A DNA stretch of 64,000 nt from contig NZ_CP101154.1 of assembly GCF_024298905.1 (NCBI RefSeq), positions 1,736,001 through 1,800,000 of the forward strand, given 5' to 3'. Each line of letters opens with the position of its first letter. Positions within the stretch are counted from its first letter, which is position 1. Positions 17,375 through 26,514 of this stretch are shown piece by piece. Both the position numbers and the translations under genes were made by a program. The notes under the pieces are model-generated. The model ran no database searches. It was not told the DNA's origin and saw nothing but the letters and a program-made list of their open reading frames with translations. The DNA comes from Natronomonas marina (GTDB lineage: Archaea > Halobacteriota > Halobacteria > Halobacteriales > Haloarculaceae).

Positions 17375-18693
17375 GAGACGACCTCGACCGCTACCGGGAG
17401 GTCGGCGAGGCCAAACGCCAGGACCTCTCGGAGTTCATCCAGTACGGCGACCTGGGTCAGTCGCGGCCCGACGAGGTGAAGATACCGATCAAGATCGTCG
17501 ACCTGCCGGAGTTCGTCTACGACCCCCGCGACCAGGGCGGCGTCGGCCAGGGCCAGGGCGGGACGCCCGACGTGGGCGACCCCGTCGGCGAGCCACAGCC
17601 CCAGCCGGGCGACGGCGACGACGAGGGCGACGGCGACGAGCCCGGCGAGGAGGGTGGCGACCACGAGTACTACGAGATGGACCCCAAGGAGTTCGCCAAG
17701 GAACTCGACGAGGAACTCGGCCTCGACCTCGAACCGAAGGGCAAGAAGGTGATCGAGGAAAAGGAGGGCGACTTCACGGACATGACCCGAACGGGTCCGG
17801 CGAGCACGCTGGACTTCGAGCGGCTGTTCAAGCAGGGTCTCAAGCGCAAACTGGCGATGGACTTCGACGGCGAGTACGTCCGGGAGGCGCTGCGGGTCGA
17901 CGGCTGGGGACCCTCGCGGGTCTTCGAGTGGGCCCGCAGTGAGCACATCCCGGTCTCGCGGGCCTGGATTCAGGACGCCTACGACTCGCTGCCGGCCGAG
18001 GAGATGGATCGCTGGGACTCCATCGAGGAGATGCAACGAGAGGTCGACCGCGAGTCGACGGCCGCGCGCATCCGCCGGGAGGGCATCGACGAGATCCCGT
18101 TCCGGCGGGAGGACGAGCGGTACCGCTACCCCGAAATCATCGAGGAGCGGGAGAAGAACGTCGTCGTCGTCAACATCCGCGACGTGTCGGGGTCGATGCG
18201 GCAGGCAAAGCGCGAACTGGTCGAGCGGACCTTCACGCCGCTGGACTGGTACCTGACCGGCAAGTACGACAACGCCGAGTTCGTCTACATCGCCCACGAC
18301 GCCGACGCCTGGGAGGTCGACCGCGAGGAGTTCTTCGGCATCCGGTCGGGCGGCGGCACCCGCATCTCCAGCGCCTACGAACTGGCGGCGGAACTGCTGG
18401 AGGAGCGGTACCCCTGGAGCGAGTGGAACCGCTACGTCTTCGCGGCCGGGGACTCGGAGAACTCCTCGAACGACACCGACAAGAACGTCATCCCGCTGAT
18501 GGAGGAGATACCGGCGAACCTCCACGCCTACGTGGAGACCCAGCCGTCGGGCAACGCCATCAACGCGACCCACGCCAAGGAGGTCGACGACCACTTCGAC
18601 GACGCCGGAAACGTCGCTGTCGCCTACGTCAACGGCCCCGAGGACGTGGTCGACGCCATCTACACCATCCTCAGCACGGAGGACGAATCATGA
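17365..18693 (+). CDS. yeaH: YeaH/YhbH family VWA-like protein (DUF444)
   Basis: 442 residues. ATG 17365 overlaps the preceding gene by ten bases. The N-terminal part holds the family's Gly/Pro/Asp-rich linker (GGVGQGQGG...GDGDDEG, residues 50-95). The C-terminal half is a von Willebrand A-like domain with a complete MIDAS: D273-V-S275-G-S277 in RDVSGSM, T332 in GGGTRIS, and D363 in AAGDSENS. Bacterial YeaH is encoded with the kinase YeaG and interacts in the same stress pathway. The stop overlaps spoVR by four bases. The MIDAS implies Mg-dependent ligand or partner binding. The partner is presumably PrkA or SpoVR. Confidence 0.92.
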   Translation: MGLRDDLDRYREVGEAKRQDLSEFIQYGDLGQSRPDEVKIPIKIVDLPEFVYDPRDQGGVGQGQGGTPDVGDPVGEPQPQPGDGDDEGDGDEPGEEGGDHEYYEMDPKEFAKELDEELGLDLEPKGKKVIEEKEGDFTDMTRTGPASTLDFERLFKQGLKRKLAMDFDGEYVREALRVDGWGPSRVFEWARSEHIPVSRAWIQDAYDSLPAEEMDRWDSIEEMQREVDRESTAARIRREGIDEIPFRREDERYRYPEIIEEREKNVVVVNIRDVSGSMRQAKRELVERTFTPLDWYLTGKYDNAEFVYIAHDADAWEVDREEFFGIRSGGGTRISSAYELAAELLEERYPWSEWNRYVFAAGDSENSSNDTDKNVIPLMEEIPANLHAYVETQPSGNAINATHAKEVDDHFDDAGNVAVAYVNGPEDVVDAIYTILSTEDES

Positions 18694-20675
18694 GCACCGA
18701 CGACCGTTTCAGAAAGCAGCGCATCGCCGACGAACTCGAAGAGCCCGCCCGGGAGGCCCGGGCGCTGGCCGAGAAACTCGGTCTCCGGCCGTTCGACGTC
18801 AACTACTGGGTCGTCGACTACGACGAGATGAACGAGCTCATCGCCTACGGCGGCTTCCAGCACCGCTACCCCCACTGGCGGTGGGGGATGGGCTACGACC
18901 GCCAGCAGAAACAGACCCAGTTCCTCGGCGGGAAGGCCTTCGAGATCGTCAACAACGACGACCCCTCGAACGCCTTCCTGCAGGAGTCCAACGAGATGGC
19001 CGATCAGAAGGCGGTCATCACGCACGTCGAGGCCCACGCAGACTTCTTCCGGAACAACGAGTGGTTCCGGATGTTCGGCACCTCGCCGGACGCCGCCGCC
19101 ATGCTCGAACGGCACAGCGAGACGGTCGCCGAGTACATGGACGACCCCGAGATCTCCCGCGAGGAGGTCGAGGCCTGGATCGACCACGTCCTCTGTCTGG
19201 AGGACAACATCGACCAGCACCGCGAGTTCTCGACGGCCAAGCAGTGGCAGGACGACGCGGCGACCCCCGAGGACTTCGCCGAGAAGCTCGAGGAGATGGA
19301 CGTCTCCGAGGAGGTCCGACGGGAGGTGTTCGACGAGGCGTTCGTCGACGCCATGACCGACGACGGCGAGGGACCGACGTTCCCGCCGGAACCCGAGAAG
19401 GACCTGCTCGCGTTCCTGGCCGCCCACGGAAAGGCCTACGACGACGAGACGGGGAAGGCCGCCGACTACGAGGAGTGGCAGCGGGAGATACTGGAGATCC
19501 TCCGCAAGGAGGCGTACTACTTCGCCCCCCAGAAGATGACGAAGGTGATGAACGAGGGCCACGCCGCGTACTGGGAATCGAAGATGATGGCCGACGAGCG
19601 GTTCGCGGCCGCCGACGAGTTCGTCTCCTACGCCGACCACATGGCGCAGGTGCTCGGCTCGCCGGGGCTGAACCCCTACAAGCTCGGCTTCGAGCTGTGG
19701 CAGTACGTCGAGAACCGGCGGAACCGCCGGGAGGTCGTCGAGCACCTCCTCCGCGTCGAGGGAGTCACCTGGCGGAACTTCGCCGACACGGTCGACCTCG
19801 ATGCGGTGATGGAACTGCTCGAGCCGGACCCGGTGGTCGCCGACCCCGTCGCCCACCTCGATTCGCTGGATCCGGAGGACCCTCGCGTGGACGCCGAGGC
19901 GCTCGATGCTGCCCGCGACGGCGATATCGACCTCGAGACCTACCCCTGGAAGCTGTTGACCTACGAGGGGCTGGCCGAGCGGCACTACTCGCTGACCAAG
20001 GCGCAGAACCGTGGCTTCCTCAAGCGGGTCAGCCAGGCGGAACTGGAGCAGGTCTCGCGGTACCTCTTCGACACCGAGCGGTACGGCTCCGTCGAGGCGG
20101 CGATTGCCGACGTCGACCGGGCGGCCGGCTGGGACCGCATGCGGGAGGTCCGGGAGAGCCACAACGACGTGACGTTCCTCGACGAGTTCCTCACCCCCGA
20201 GTTCGTCGACGAGAACGACTACTTCACCTACGAGTACACCCACACGACGCGGGACTTCCGGGTGACCTCCTCTGAGGCCGCCGACGTCAAGAAGAAGCTG
20301 ATGTTGCAGTTCACCAACTTCGGGAAGCCGACCATCGCGGTTCAGGACGGCAACTTCCGCAACCGCAACGAGCTACTCCTGGCGCACCACTACAACGGCG
20401 TCCAGCTCGACGTCCGGGAGGCCAAACAGACCCTGGAACGGGTGTTCGAGCTGTGGGGTCGGCCGGTCGCCCTGAAGACCGTCGTCAAGGAACTGGACGA
20501 ACACGACATCGAGGTGGCCCGCCGCCGGGACAAGGAGCCGGAACCGACCGAGCGGGGCAAGCTCATCCGCTTCGACGGCGAGTCCTTCGAGGAGGAGGAC
20601 CTCCCGGACGAGGAGATCGAGGACATCGCCGCCACGGATGTCGACTACGACACGAAACCGGACGAGTGGCTCTGA
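18690..20675 (+). CDS. spoVR: SpoVR family protein
   Basis: 661 residues. It begins [24 protein letters not shown] and has the family's typical aromatic block ([23 protein letters not shown]). [13 protein letters not shown] lies in the middle with its conserved His and Glu. [16 protein letters not shown] precedes a C-terminal alpha/beta domain. In Bacillus, SpoVR acts in spore cortex formation. In E. coli, YcgB is part of the YeaG/YeaH stationary-phase system. Since archaea do not sporulate and have no peptidoglycan, the role must be different here. It is the fourth gene of the operon, coupled by an ATGA overlap. Confidence 0.93.
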   Translation: MSTDDRFRKQRIADELEEPAREARALAEKLGLRPFDVNYWVVDYDEMNELIAYGGFQHRYPHWRWGMGYDRQQKQTQFLGGKAFEIVNNDDPSNAFLQESNEMADQKAVITHVEAHADFFRNNEWFRMFGTSPDAAAMLERHSETVAEYMDDPEISREEVEAWIDHVLCLEDNIDQHREFSTAKQWQDDAATPEDFAEKLEEMDVSEEVRREVFDEAFVDAMTDDGEGPTFPPEPEKDLLAFLAAHGKAYDDETGKAADYEEWQREILEILRKEAYYFAPQKMTKVMNEGHAAYWESKMMADERFAAADEFVSYADHMAQVLGSPGLNPYKLGFELWQYVENRRNRREVVEHLLRVEGVTWRNFADTVDLDAVMELLEPDPVVADPVAHLDSLDPEDPRVDAEALDAARDGDIDLETYPWKLLTYEGLAERHYSLTKAQNRGFLKRVSQAELEQVSRYLFDTERYGSVEAAIADVDRAAGWDRMREVRESHNDVTFLDEFLTPEFVDENDYFTYEYTHTTRDFRVTSSEAADVKKKLMLQFTNFGKPTIAVQDGNFRNRNELLLAHHYNGVQLDVREAKQTLERVFELWGRPVALKTVVKELDEHDIEVARRRDKEPEPTERGKLIRFDGESFEEEDLPDEEIEDIAATDVDYDTKPDEWL

Positions 20676-20716
20676 GCGGAGGTAGTTTCTTGTCGTCGCG
20701 TCCGCTACTGGAGGTC

Positions 20717-21259
20717 GTGTCGACCACGGTGGAGGAGGCCGAACCGGACCTCGAGGAGCGGGAGATCCACGAGATCCTCCGGAACGACCGCCGGCGCCTG
20801 GCGCTGGAGACGCTGCGGCAGCACGGCGGGGAGGCGACGGTCCGGGAGCTCTCGGAACGCATCGGGACCCACGAGACCGGCGAGGACCCGCCGCCGCGGA
20901 ACAAGCGCCAGTCGGTGTACGTCTCGCTGCACCAGACGCACCTCCCGAAACTCGACGAACTCGGCATCGTCGAGTACGATCCCGACGAGAAGGACGTCGC
21001 CCTCACCAACCGGGTCCAGCAGGTCGAGGTGTACATGGAGGTGGTCCCGGAGTACGGACTCTCCTGGGGGGAGCTGTACTTCGGCCTGGGACTGCTGGGA
21101 ATATCGACCGTCGTCGCGGCCCTGGTCGGCGTGCCCGGCGTCTCCTCGATCAGCCTCGCGTACCTCGTCGCCGGGTACTTCCTCCTCCAGATGGTCGCCG
21201 CCGCCTACCACGTCTACACGCAGCAGGACCGGATCGTCTTCCAGCGACTCCTACGATGA
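20717..21259 (+). CDS. Winged-helix protein with C-terminal membrane anchor (DUF7344-like)
   Basis: 180 residues from the GTG at 20717 (no ATG is available upstream; TTG 20690 is possible). Residues 15-100 look like a winged-helix DNA-binding domain: EIHEILRNDRRRLALETLRQHGG...TVRELSERIG, then KRQSVYVSLHQTHLPKLDELGIVEYD. This resembles the haloarchaeal DUF7344 family. Two hydrophobic helices follow (LYFGLGLLGISTVVAALVG and a second LAYLVAGYFLLQMVAAA), so the regulator is probably tethered to the membrane. It lies 41 bases after spoVR and overlaps the yjbQ gene by four bases, placing it in the PrkA operon, and it could control it. Confidence 0.75.
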   Translation: MSTTVEEAEPDLEEREIHEILRNDRRRLALETLRQHGGEATVRELSERIGTHETGEDPPPRNKRQSVYVSLHQTHLPKLDELGIVEYDPDEKDVALTNRVQQVEVYMEVVPEYGLSWGELYFGLGLLGISTVVAALVGVPGVSSISLAYLVAGYFLLQMVAAAYHVYTQQDRIVFQRLLR

Positions 21260-21636
21260 CCACCTTCGACGTCGACACCGACCGGCGGACGCAAGTGATC
21301 GACGTCACCGACCGCGTCGAGGCGGCGCTGCCCGACGGTGCCTCGGGGACGGCGACGGTGTTCGTCCGTCACACCACGGCGGGCGTCCGCGTCAACGAGG
21401 CCGAACCGCGGCTGCTCGGCGACGTCGAGGCGTTCCTCGAGACCGTCGTCAACGACGAGGGATGGGACCACGACCGACTCGACGGCAACGCTGATTCGCA
21501 CCTCCGGGCGCTCTTGGTGGGCGCCTCCGCAACCGTCCCGGTTTCGGGCGGCTCCCTCGAGTTGGGAACCTGGCAGTCGGTGCTCCTCGTCGAGTGTGAC
21601 GGCCCCCGGACCAGAACCGTCGACGTGCGGGTCTGA
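21256..21636 (+). CDS. YjbQ family protein (UPF0047)
   Basis: 126 residues. It has the family signature HTTAGVRVNEAEPRLLGDVEAFL followed by GNADSHLRALLVGAS and LGTWQSVLLVECDGPR. The His of HTT, the DSH pair and the W-Q strand form the likely active site. E. coli YjbQ shows weak thiamine-phosphate synthase activity, so the family is annotated as secondary thiamine-phosphate synthase. The physiological reaction is unsettled. It ends the six-gene PrkA operon with an ATGA overlap. Some family members have Glu-Asn before the loop, whereas this one has NEAEPR, a modest change. Confidence 0.88.
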   Translation: MTTFDVDTDRRTQVIDVTDRVEAALPDGASGTATVFVRHTTAGVRVNEAEPRLLGDVEAFLETVVNDEGWDHDRLDGNADSHLRALLVGASATVPVSGGSLELGTWQSVLLVECDGPRTRTVDVRV

Positions 21637-21730
21637 GGGCGTGCTGCCGTCGTCGACCGCGACCTCGGGCCCTGCGTCGGGGTCGGTCTCGTCGTTGAGT
21701 CATCCGAAAGGTCTAAACGCCAATAAGTGG

Positions 21731-21738
21731 TTTATTAT
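21731..21738 (+). promoter_or_regulatory. TATA box of the Bat-like regulator gene
   Basis: tttattat centred 26-27 nt upstream of ATG 21761 in otherwise GC-rich DNA. It predicts a leaderless mRNA beginning at or beside the ATG, and argues against the in-frame GTG at 21740. Confidence 0.6.
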
Positions 21739-21760
21739 CGTGACAGACTCTCCTCCCAGA

Positions 21761-22414
21761 ATGCGATACTTCGATTTGACCTTGACCCCCGAGGACGGCG
21801 CGATTCACCCGGTAGACCGGGCCATCGCGGCCAACGCCGCCGTCGACCGGGAGGCGATCATGCACTTCGACGGGCTGGGGGACGGCTCCGCGATACTGCT
21901 CTATCGGCTGGTGGGCGATTCGGATCGACTGCTCGACGCGCTGTCGGATCACCCCGACCTGTATGCCCACGACCTGATGGACCTCGACGAGGAGGCCTTT
22001 CACCTCTACGTCCACGTCACGCCGGGGGACCCGGCGCGAAAGCTGATGGACCTGGCCGAGAAGTACGCCCTCATCATCGAGACGCCCATCGAGTTCATCC
22101 ACAGTAACTCGGTTCGGATGACCGTCATCGGCGACCACGAGATGCTCCGGGGCGCCATCGACGAGATGCCCGACTCGCTGACCCTCTCGCTCGATCAGGT
22201 CGGCACCTACGCGCCGGACCGCCGCGATATGCTCTCCTCGCTCACCGACCGACAACTGGAGGTGTTCCGGGCGGCCGTCGACCTCGGCTACTACGAGATT
22301 CCGCGGCGGGCGACCCACGAGGAGATCGCCGACCACCTCGAGTGTGCGCCCTCGACGGTCGACGAGCACCTCCGAAAAGCCGAATCGCGGGTGCTGCAGT
22401 CGCTAGTTGGCTGA
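21761..22414 (+). CDS. Bat-like HTH-10 transcriptional regulator
   Basis: 217 residues. The last 55 are the HTH_10 DNA-binding domain of bacterio-opsin activator-type regulators: LTDRQLEVFRAAVDLGYYEIPRR, then HEEIADHLECAPSTVDEHLRKAE, ending in QSLVG. The N-terminal 150 residues form an alpha/beta sensor-like region that is usual in the haloarchaeal HTH-10 group, with no recognisable PAS or GAF domain. The start is fixed by the TATA box at 21731. The signal and targets are unknown. The 124-bp gap upstream separates it from the PrkA operon, so it is probably a unit of its own. The convergent small gene follows 11 bases after its stop. Confidence 0.87.
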   Translation: MRYFDLTLTPEDGAIHPVDRAIAANAAVDREAIMHFDGLGDGSAILLYRLVGDSDRLLDALSDHPDLYAHDLMDLDEEAFHLYVHVTPGDPARKLMDLAEKYALIIETPIEFIHSNSVRMTVIGDHEMLRGAIDEMPDSLTLSLDQVGTYAPDRRDMLSSLTDRQLEVFRAAVDLGYYEIPRRATHEEIADHLECAPSTVDEHLRKAESRVLQSLVG

Positions 22415-22425
22415 CCGCCCGCCGG

Positions 22426-22611
22426 CTACGCCGGGTCGGTCGCCTCGTCACCGAGTTTCACGTACAGTCCGACGGCGAATCCGATCCCGAGGACCGTGCC
22501 GACGAGCACCGGTCCGACGCCGGTCGGGTCGGGGCTGAGGAGCAATCCGAGACCGAACCCGGCCACGAGTCCCACCACGAGCGAGACGACCGCACGGAGG
22601 GCGCGATGCAT
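22426..22611 (-). CDS. Small membrane protein with two helices (61 aa)
   Basis: 61 residues starting MHRALRAVVSLVVGLVAGFGL. Two hydrophobic, glycine-rich helices are separated by LSPDPTGVGP, and the C-terminus is charged (KLGDEATDPA). No family is recognised. The short loop and Gly-rich helices suggest a tight hairpin in the membrane. It is convergent with the regulator gene. It lies 75 bases downstream of the acyl-CoA carboxylase on the same strand and may be expressed with it. The in-frame start 11 codons further upstream would put a non-hydrophobic leader in front, so I chose ATG 22611. Confidence 0.65.
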   Translation of the reverse strand: MHRALRAVVSLVVGLVAGFGLGLLLSPDPTGVGPVLVGTVLGIGFAVGLYVKLGDEATDPA

Positions 22612-22686
22612 ACCGTTCGGATCACACGGGACGTAAATAAGCACTGTGCGACCTCGACGACACGGCGGTCGACCCGTCCCGGCCGA

Positions 22687-24384
22687 TCAGAAGAAGACGG
22701 TGCCGTGGTGACGGGGTCGGTCGTCGCGCTGCTTGGTCCGGTAGGTGTCCAGCCGGACCTCCAGTTGCTCGCGGAGGTCGCCGGCGGGGACGAGTTCGTC
22801 GACCTGCATCTGGCCGGCCTGCTTTTCGATGTCGATGTACTTGTCGAACTCCTGTTTGGCCGACTCGATGAAGGCGTCCTTGGCCTCCTCGTCCATGTCC
22901 TCGATCTGGCCGCCGAACAGCGCGTGAACGGCGGCGTCGGGCCCCATGACCGAGATTTCGGCCGACGGGAGCGCCAGCGTCGCGTCCGGGCCGAAGGAGG
23001 GACCGGCCATCGCGTAGATGCCGGCGCCGTAGGCCTTCCGCGTGATGACGCAGAACTTCGGCACCTGGGCGTTGGAGGTGGCGTAGATGAACTTCCGGCC
23101 CTTCCGGAGGACGCCCTCCTTTTCGACCTGCGAGCCAATCATGTAGCCCGGCGTGTCACAGAGGTAAACGAGCGGGATGTTGTAGGCGTCGCAGGTCCAC
23201 ACGAAGCCAGCGCCCTTGTCGGCCGAATCGGGGAAGATGGCGCCGGAGACGTGCTCGGGGTTGTTGGCGACGACGCCGACGACCTGGCCGTCGATGCGGC
23301 CGAGACCGGTGACGAGTTCGGGGGCGAACTCGGGCTTTACCTCGATGAACGAGTCCCGGTCGACGACGCGGTCGATGACCTCGCCGACGTCGTAGGCCTT
23401 GTTCGGTTCGTCGGGGATGACGCCGTCGAGGCTGTAGGGGTTCTTCTTCGGCGGCTTCGCGGGTTCCTCGGGCGGTGTCTCGGAGTAGTTCTGCGGGAGC
23501 AGGCGGAGGATTTCCTTGGCCTTCTCGGCGGCCGTCTCCTCGTCGGGCACGACGAGGTCGGCGCTGCCGGAGTGTCTGGCGTGGACCTCCGGGCCGCCGA
23601 GTTGCTGCATGTCGGTCTGTTCGCCGGTCATCGCCTCGACGATGCGCGGGGAGGCGATGGCCATGCCGGCGATGTCCTCGACCATGATGAGGTAGTCACA
23701 GAAGACGGGCGTGTACGCCGAGCCCGCGACGTCGGGACCGTACAGGACGCCGATCTGGGGGATCTCGCCGGACATCCGACACTGGTTGTAGAACATCTTG
23801 CCGCCCCGGTAGCGGTCCATGTGGGTGTCGCCGGGTTCCCGCTCGTCGGCGTTGAGGCGGGCGCCCGTCGAGTCGACGAGTCGGAGCATCGGGATACCCA
23901 GGTCCATCGCACGCTCCTGGATTCGGATGACCTTCTCGACGCCCATCTGCCCGAGCGACCCCGCCTTGACGGTGTAGTCGTTGGCGGTGAAGGCGACCTT
24001 CCGGCCGTCGATGGTGCCGACCCCGGTTATGAGGCCGTCGGCCGGGAGTTCGTCGTCGTCGCCGTGGCGGGCGAAGGTGCCGTCCTCGTACTCGATACGG
24101 TCGAATATCATGTCCAGGCGGTCCCGGACGAACACCTTCCCGAGGTCCTCTATCTTGTCGAAGCCGCGCTCGGGACCGCCCGAGAGGATGCCCTCGACCT
24201 CCTCGCGGATGGCCTCCTCGCGCTCGGTGACGACGGCGCCCTCCTCGCTCCAGTTCTCGCCGGCCTCCGCCAGCGTCTCGCCCTCGTCGACCAGTTGCAC
24301 GCCCCGGCCCAGGTGTTCGGAAACGGCCGTCGCGATGGCCTGTGCGACCTCCTCGTCGGTCTCGTTGTCGATTTTTATCTCCAT
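22687..24384 (-). CDS. Acyl-CoA carboxylase, carboxyltransferase (beta) subunit
   Basis: 565 residues with the two crotonase-like halves of PccB/AccD5-type carboxyltransferases. The N half holds VKAGSLGQMGVEKVIRIQE and VDSTGAR. After a proline-rich linker (PPEEPAKPPKKNP, near residue 320) the C half carries LVYLCDTPGYMIG and KAYGAGIYAM, which form oxyanion holes and the biotin-binding groove. It transfers CO2 from carboxybiotin to propionyl- or acetyl-CoA in the cytoplasm. The first 85 residues are longer than in bacterial PccB. The biotin carboxylase and carrier genes are not nearby. A perfect inverted repeat lies over its promoter (24394-24421). Confidence 0.88.
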   Translation of the reverse strand: MEIKIDNETDEEVAQAIATAVSEHLGRGVQLVDEGETLAEAGENWSEEGAVVTEREEAIREEVEGILSGGPERGFDKIEDLGKVFVRDRLDMIFDRIEYEDGTFARHGDDDELPADGLITGVGTIDGRKVAFTANDYTVKAGSLGQMGVEKVIRIQERAMDLGIPMLRLVDSTGARLNADEREPGDTHMDRYRGGKMFYNQCRMSGEIPQIGVLYGPDVAGSAYTPVFCDYLIMVEDIAGMAIASPRIVEAMTGEQTDMQQLGGPEVHARHSGSADLVVPDEETAAEKAKEILRLLPQNYSETPPEEPAKPPKKNPYSLDGVIPDEPNKAYDVGEVIDRVVDRDSFIEVKPEFAPELVTGLGRIDGQVVGVVANNPEHVSGAIFPDSADKGAGFVWTCDAYNIPLVYLCDTPGYMIGSQVEKEGVLRKGRKFIYATSNAQVPKFCVITRKAYGAGIYAMAGPSFGPDATLALPSAEISVMGPDAAVHALFGGQIEDMDEEAKDAFIESAKQEFDKYIDIEKQAGQMQVDELVPAGDLREQLEVRLDTYRTKQRDDRPRHHGTVFF

Positions 24385-24393
24385 GGTATCTCG

Positions 24394-24421
24394 GGAAACT
24401 CACAGTGGGTTTAGAGTTTCC
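24394..24421 (-). promoter_or_regulatory. Inverted repeat over the acyl-CoA carboxylase promoter
   Basis: Perfect 8-bp arms ggaaactc (24394-24401) and gagtttcc (24414-24421) separated by 12 bases. The repeat spans from 10 to 37 bases upstream of the ATG at 24384, so the likely core promoter (minus-strand tctaaa at about 24410-24415) lies within it. A bound dimeric regulator would compete with TBP. This is inference from position and symmetry. Confidence 0.5.
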
Positions 24422-24567
24422 AGCGTTCGCGTATGCCGTGATATACCAACGCAGCGTAAAAACATTGTGGGTGCGGTCTCGGCACCCGGCGGGAAAAGCT
24501 TCGGTCCCGCGGCAGCGACTGCCGGCCACCGACCGGCTTTAGCCCCTGGGTCCCGAACGGCCGAGAC

Positions 24568-25248
24568 ATGACGGCCGCGCTGTTCGTCGTGAGCGAGCAC
24601 GGCTACTGGGGCGAGGAGTGTATCGAGCCGCTGACGACGCTGGAGTCGGCCGACATCGACGTGACGGTGGCGACGCCGACCGGGTCGCCGCCGGTCGTCG
24701 ACGAGCGGTCCGTCGACCCCGACAACGTCGGCGAGGAGACCGCCGCGGAGGTCCGCGAGGTCGACGAGAGCCACCCCGAACTGAACGACCCGATTCGACT
24801 CGCGGCGGCGTCGCCCGGCGAGTACGACGCCGTCGTCTTCCCCGGCGGCCACGGTACCGAGTGGGACGTGAACCAGGACCGCCACGCTCGACAGCTACTG
24901 CTCGACGCCGTCGCCGGCGAGGACGGCGTCGCGCTGGTGGTGTGTCACGCCGTGGGCATCCTCGCGTTCACCCGCGAGGCCGACGGTTCCTTCCTCGCGG
25001 AGGGCCGCCCGGTGACCGGCTTCCCGAACGACTGGGAGGAGGGCATCGTCGACGAGGACGATCTGATGCCGGACGGCCGGAAACTGCCCTACTGGGTCGA
25101 GGACGAGGTGAAGGCGGCCGGCGCCGACTGGGACGCGGAACTGGACGACGACACCAGCGTCACCGTCGACGGCGACCTCATCACGGCGCGCGGACCGGGG
25201 TCGTCGGCGGCGGCCGCCGAGACGCTGCTTGACGCGCTGGACATCTGA
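24568..25248 (+). CDS. DJ-1/PfpI family type 1 glutamine amidotransferase-like protein
   Basis: 226 residues. It has the PfpI/DJ-1 fold: YDAVVFPGGHGTEWD near residue 90 and the nucleophile elbow VVCHAVGIL near residue 128, where Cys-His makes the catalytic pair. It is longer than small PfpI proteases and resembles the Hsp31-like/ThiJ group with FPNDWEEGIVDEDDLMP near the end. Members act as glyoxalase III, chaperone or deglycase. Which one applies cannot be told. A TATA-like gctttag at about 24535-24541 suggests a leaderless mRNA. Confidence 0.85.
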   Translation: MTAALFVVSEHGYWGEECIEPLTTLESADIDVTVATPTGSPPVVDERSVDPDNVGEETAAEVREVDESHPELNDPIRLAAASPGEYDAVVFPGGHGTEWDVNQDRHARQLLLDAVAGEDGVALVVCHAVGILAFTREADGSFLAEGRPVTGFPNDWEEGIVDEDDLMPDGRKLPYWVEDEVKAAGADWDAELDDDTSVTVDGDLITARGPGSSAAAAETLLDALDI

Positions 25249-25258
25249 ACGGTACCCG

Positions 25259-25579
25259 TTACCGCCGGAAGTCGAAGCGGACCTCCTCGACGGCGACGTT
25301 CGGCTCGACCTCGCGGCCCTCGTCGAACTTCACGAAACTGAGGTAGTACGGTTCGCCACAGCCGTCGCCGTCGGTCTCGGCGGCGCCGCAGACGATGACG
25401 ACCCCCTCGCTGTCGGCGTAGGGGTCCCCGTCCGGGTCGGCGTCGGCTGCCTCGTGGGCGTCGGCGTACGTCCAGCCGTCGAGGGGGTCGGGCGTGACGC
25501 ACTTGTCGTCGAGGTAGGCGCCGCGCTGGAGTTCGGCGACGGCGCCGCAGCGCGGGCAGTGATAGGAGACGGTGACCAT
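25259..25579 (-). CDS. Zinc-ribbon-like haloarchaeal protein
   Basis: 106 residues. It opens with a half zinc ribbon (YHCPRCGAVAEL) and has further Cys at KCVTPD, VIVCGA and GDGCGEPYYLSF, enough to complete a metal site. The middle is highly acidic (AADADPDGDPYADSEG). No family name or function can be given with confidence. It faces the DJ-1-like gene tail to tail with only 10 bases between, and lies 80 bases from the divergent eIF-2B-like gene. Confidence 0.65.
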   Translation of the reverse strand: MVTVSYHCPRCGAVAELQRGAYLDDKCVTPDPLDGWTYADAHEAADADPDGDPYADSEGVVIVCGAAETDGDGCGEPYYLSFVKFDEGREVEPNVAVEEVRFDFRR

Positions 25580-25659
25580 ACCGGACGTTGGGTCCGAACC
25601 GCAATAGGGCCGTCGGACGGCCCGAAGGGGTTATGAAGCCGCCGGTCGTCGGTTCCCGC

Positions 25660-26514
25660 ATGATAGACGAGACGGTCGAAGAGATAGAGGAGATGCAGAC
25701 CCACTCGTCGTCGACGGTCGCCATCAAGGCCGCCGAAGCCCTCCGGGAACTGCTCGACCGGGAGTTCGCCACGACCGAGGAGTACCTCCAGTCGCTCGAA
25801 CAGAACAGCAACGCGCTGCGCCGGGCCAACACCTCCCACGCCTCGCTCTTTACCACCCAGCGGGAGATCGTCGGCCGGGTCCGGGAGACCGACCCCGACT
25901 CCGTCGAGGCGGCGAAGGCGGCGACGGAAGCCGCCATCGACGAGGCCGTCGAGTCCGTCGAGCGGGCCAAACACGAGGCCGCAAAGGAGGCCGTCGACCT
26001 GCTCGAGGACGGCACCACCCTCCTCACGCACGACTTCTCCTCGACCGTGATGGAGGCCATCGAACTGGCCGCACAGGCCGGCCGGCACCTGGAGGTGTAC
26101 GTCACGGAGGCGCGGCCGCGGTTCATCGGCCGGAAGGCCGCCCGCGCGCTGGCCGGGATCGACCGCGTCGAACCGACGCTCGTCGTCGACAGCGCGGCCG
26201 GCCACTACCTCGACGACTGCGACCGGGTCGTCGTCGGCATGGACTGCATCGTCGACGACGTCCTCTACAACCGGGTCGGCACCTTCCCCATCGCGGCGAC
26301 GGCGGCGGAACTGGCCGTGCCGGTGTCGGTGCTGGGCTCGAGCGCGAAGCTCATCGACGAGGGGTTCGCCTTCGAAAACGAGTTCCGCTCGCCGAGCGAG
26401 GTGATGCGGGAGCCCGCGGAGGGGTTTTCGGTCGCCAACCCGGCCTACGACGCGACCCCGACCCACCTCCTACAGAACGTCGTGACGGACGAGGGCGTTC
26501 ACAAACTGGAGTAG
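25660..26514 (+). CDS. eIF-2B alpha/beta/delta family protein (aIF-2B-like or ribose-1,5-bisphosphate isomerase-like)
   Basis: 284 residues. The N-terminal helical domain starts MIDETVEEIEEMQTHSSS. The C-terminal Rossmann-like domain has VYVTEARPRFIGRKAAR, VVVGMDCIVDDVLYNRVG and PVSVLGSSAKL, typical of the eIF2B alpha/beta/delta superfamily. In archaea this group includes true eIF2B-like proteins and R15P isomerase of the AMP degradation pathway. The shorter helical domain and the sequence do not let me decide between them. ATG 25660 has a TATA-like ggttatg at about 25628-25634, supporting it over ATG 25633. Its last 45 bases overlap the convergent zinc-ribbon gene. Confidence 0.82.
   Translation: MIDETVEEIEEMQTHSSSTVAIKAAEALRELLDREFATTEEYLQSLEQNSNALRRANTSHASLFTTQREIVGRVRETDPDSVEAAKAATEAAIDEAVESVERAKHEAAKEAVDLLEDGTTLLTHDFSSTVMEAIELAAQAGRHLEVYVTEARPRFIGRKAARALAGIDRVEPTLVVDSAAGHYLDDCDRVVVGMDCIVDDVLYNRVGTFPIAATAAELAVPVSVLGSSAKLIDEGFAFENEFRSPSEVMREPAEGFSVANPAYDATPTHLLQNVVTDEGVHKLE

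Noticed and set aside
22342-24414. A 690-residue frame opposite the acyl-CoA carboxylase
   Set aside because: Shadow of the carboxylase gene. No recognised motif.
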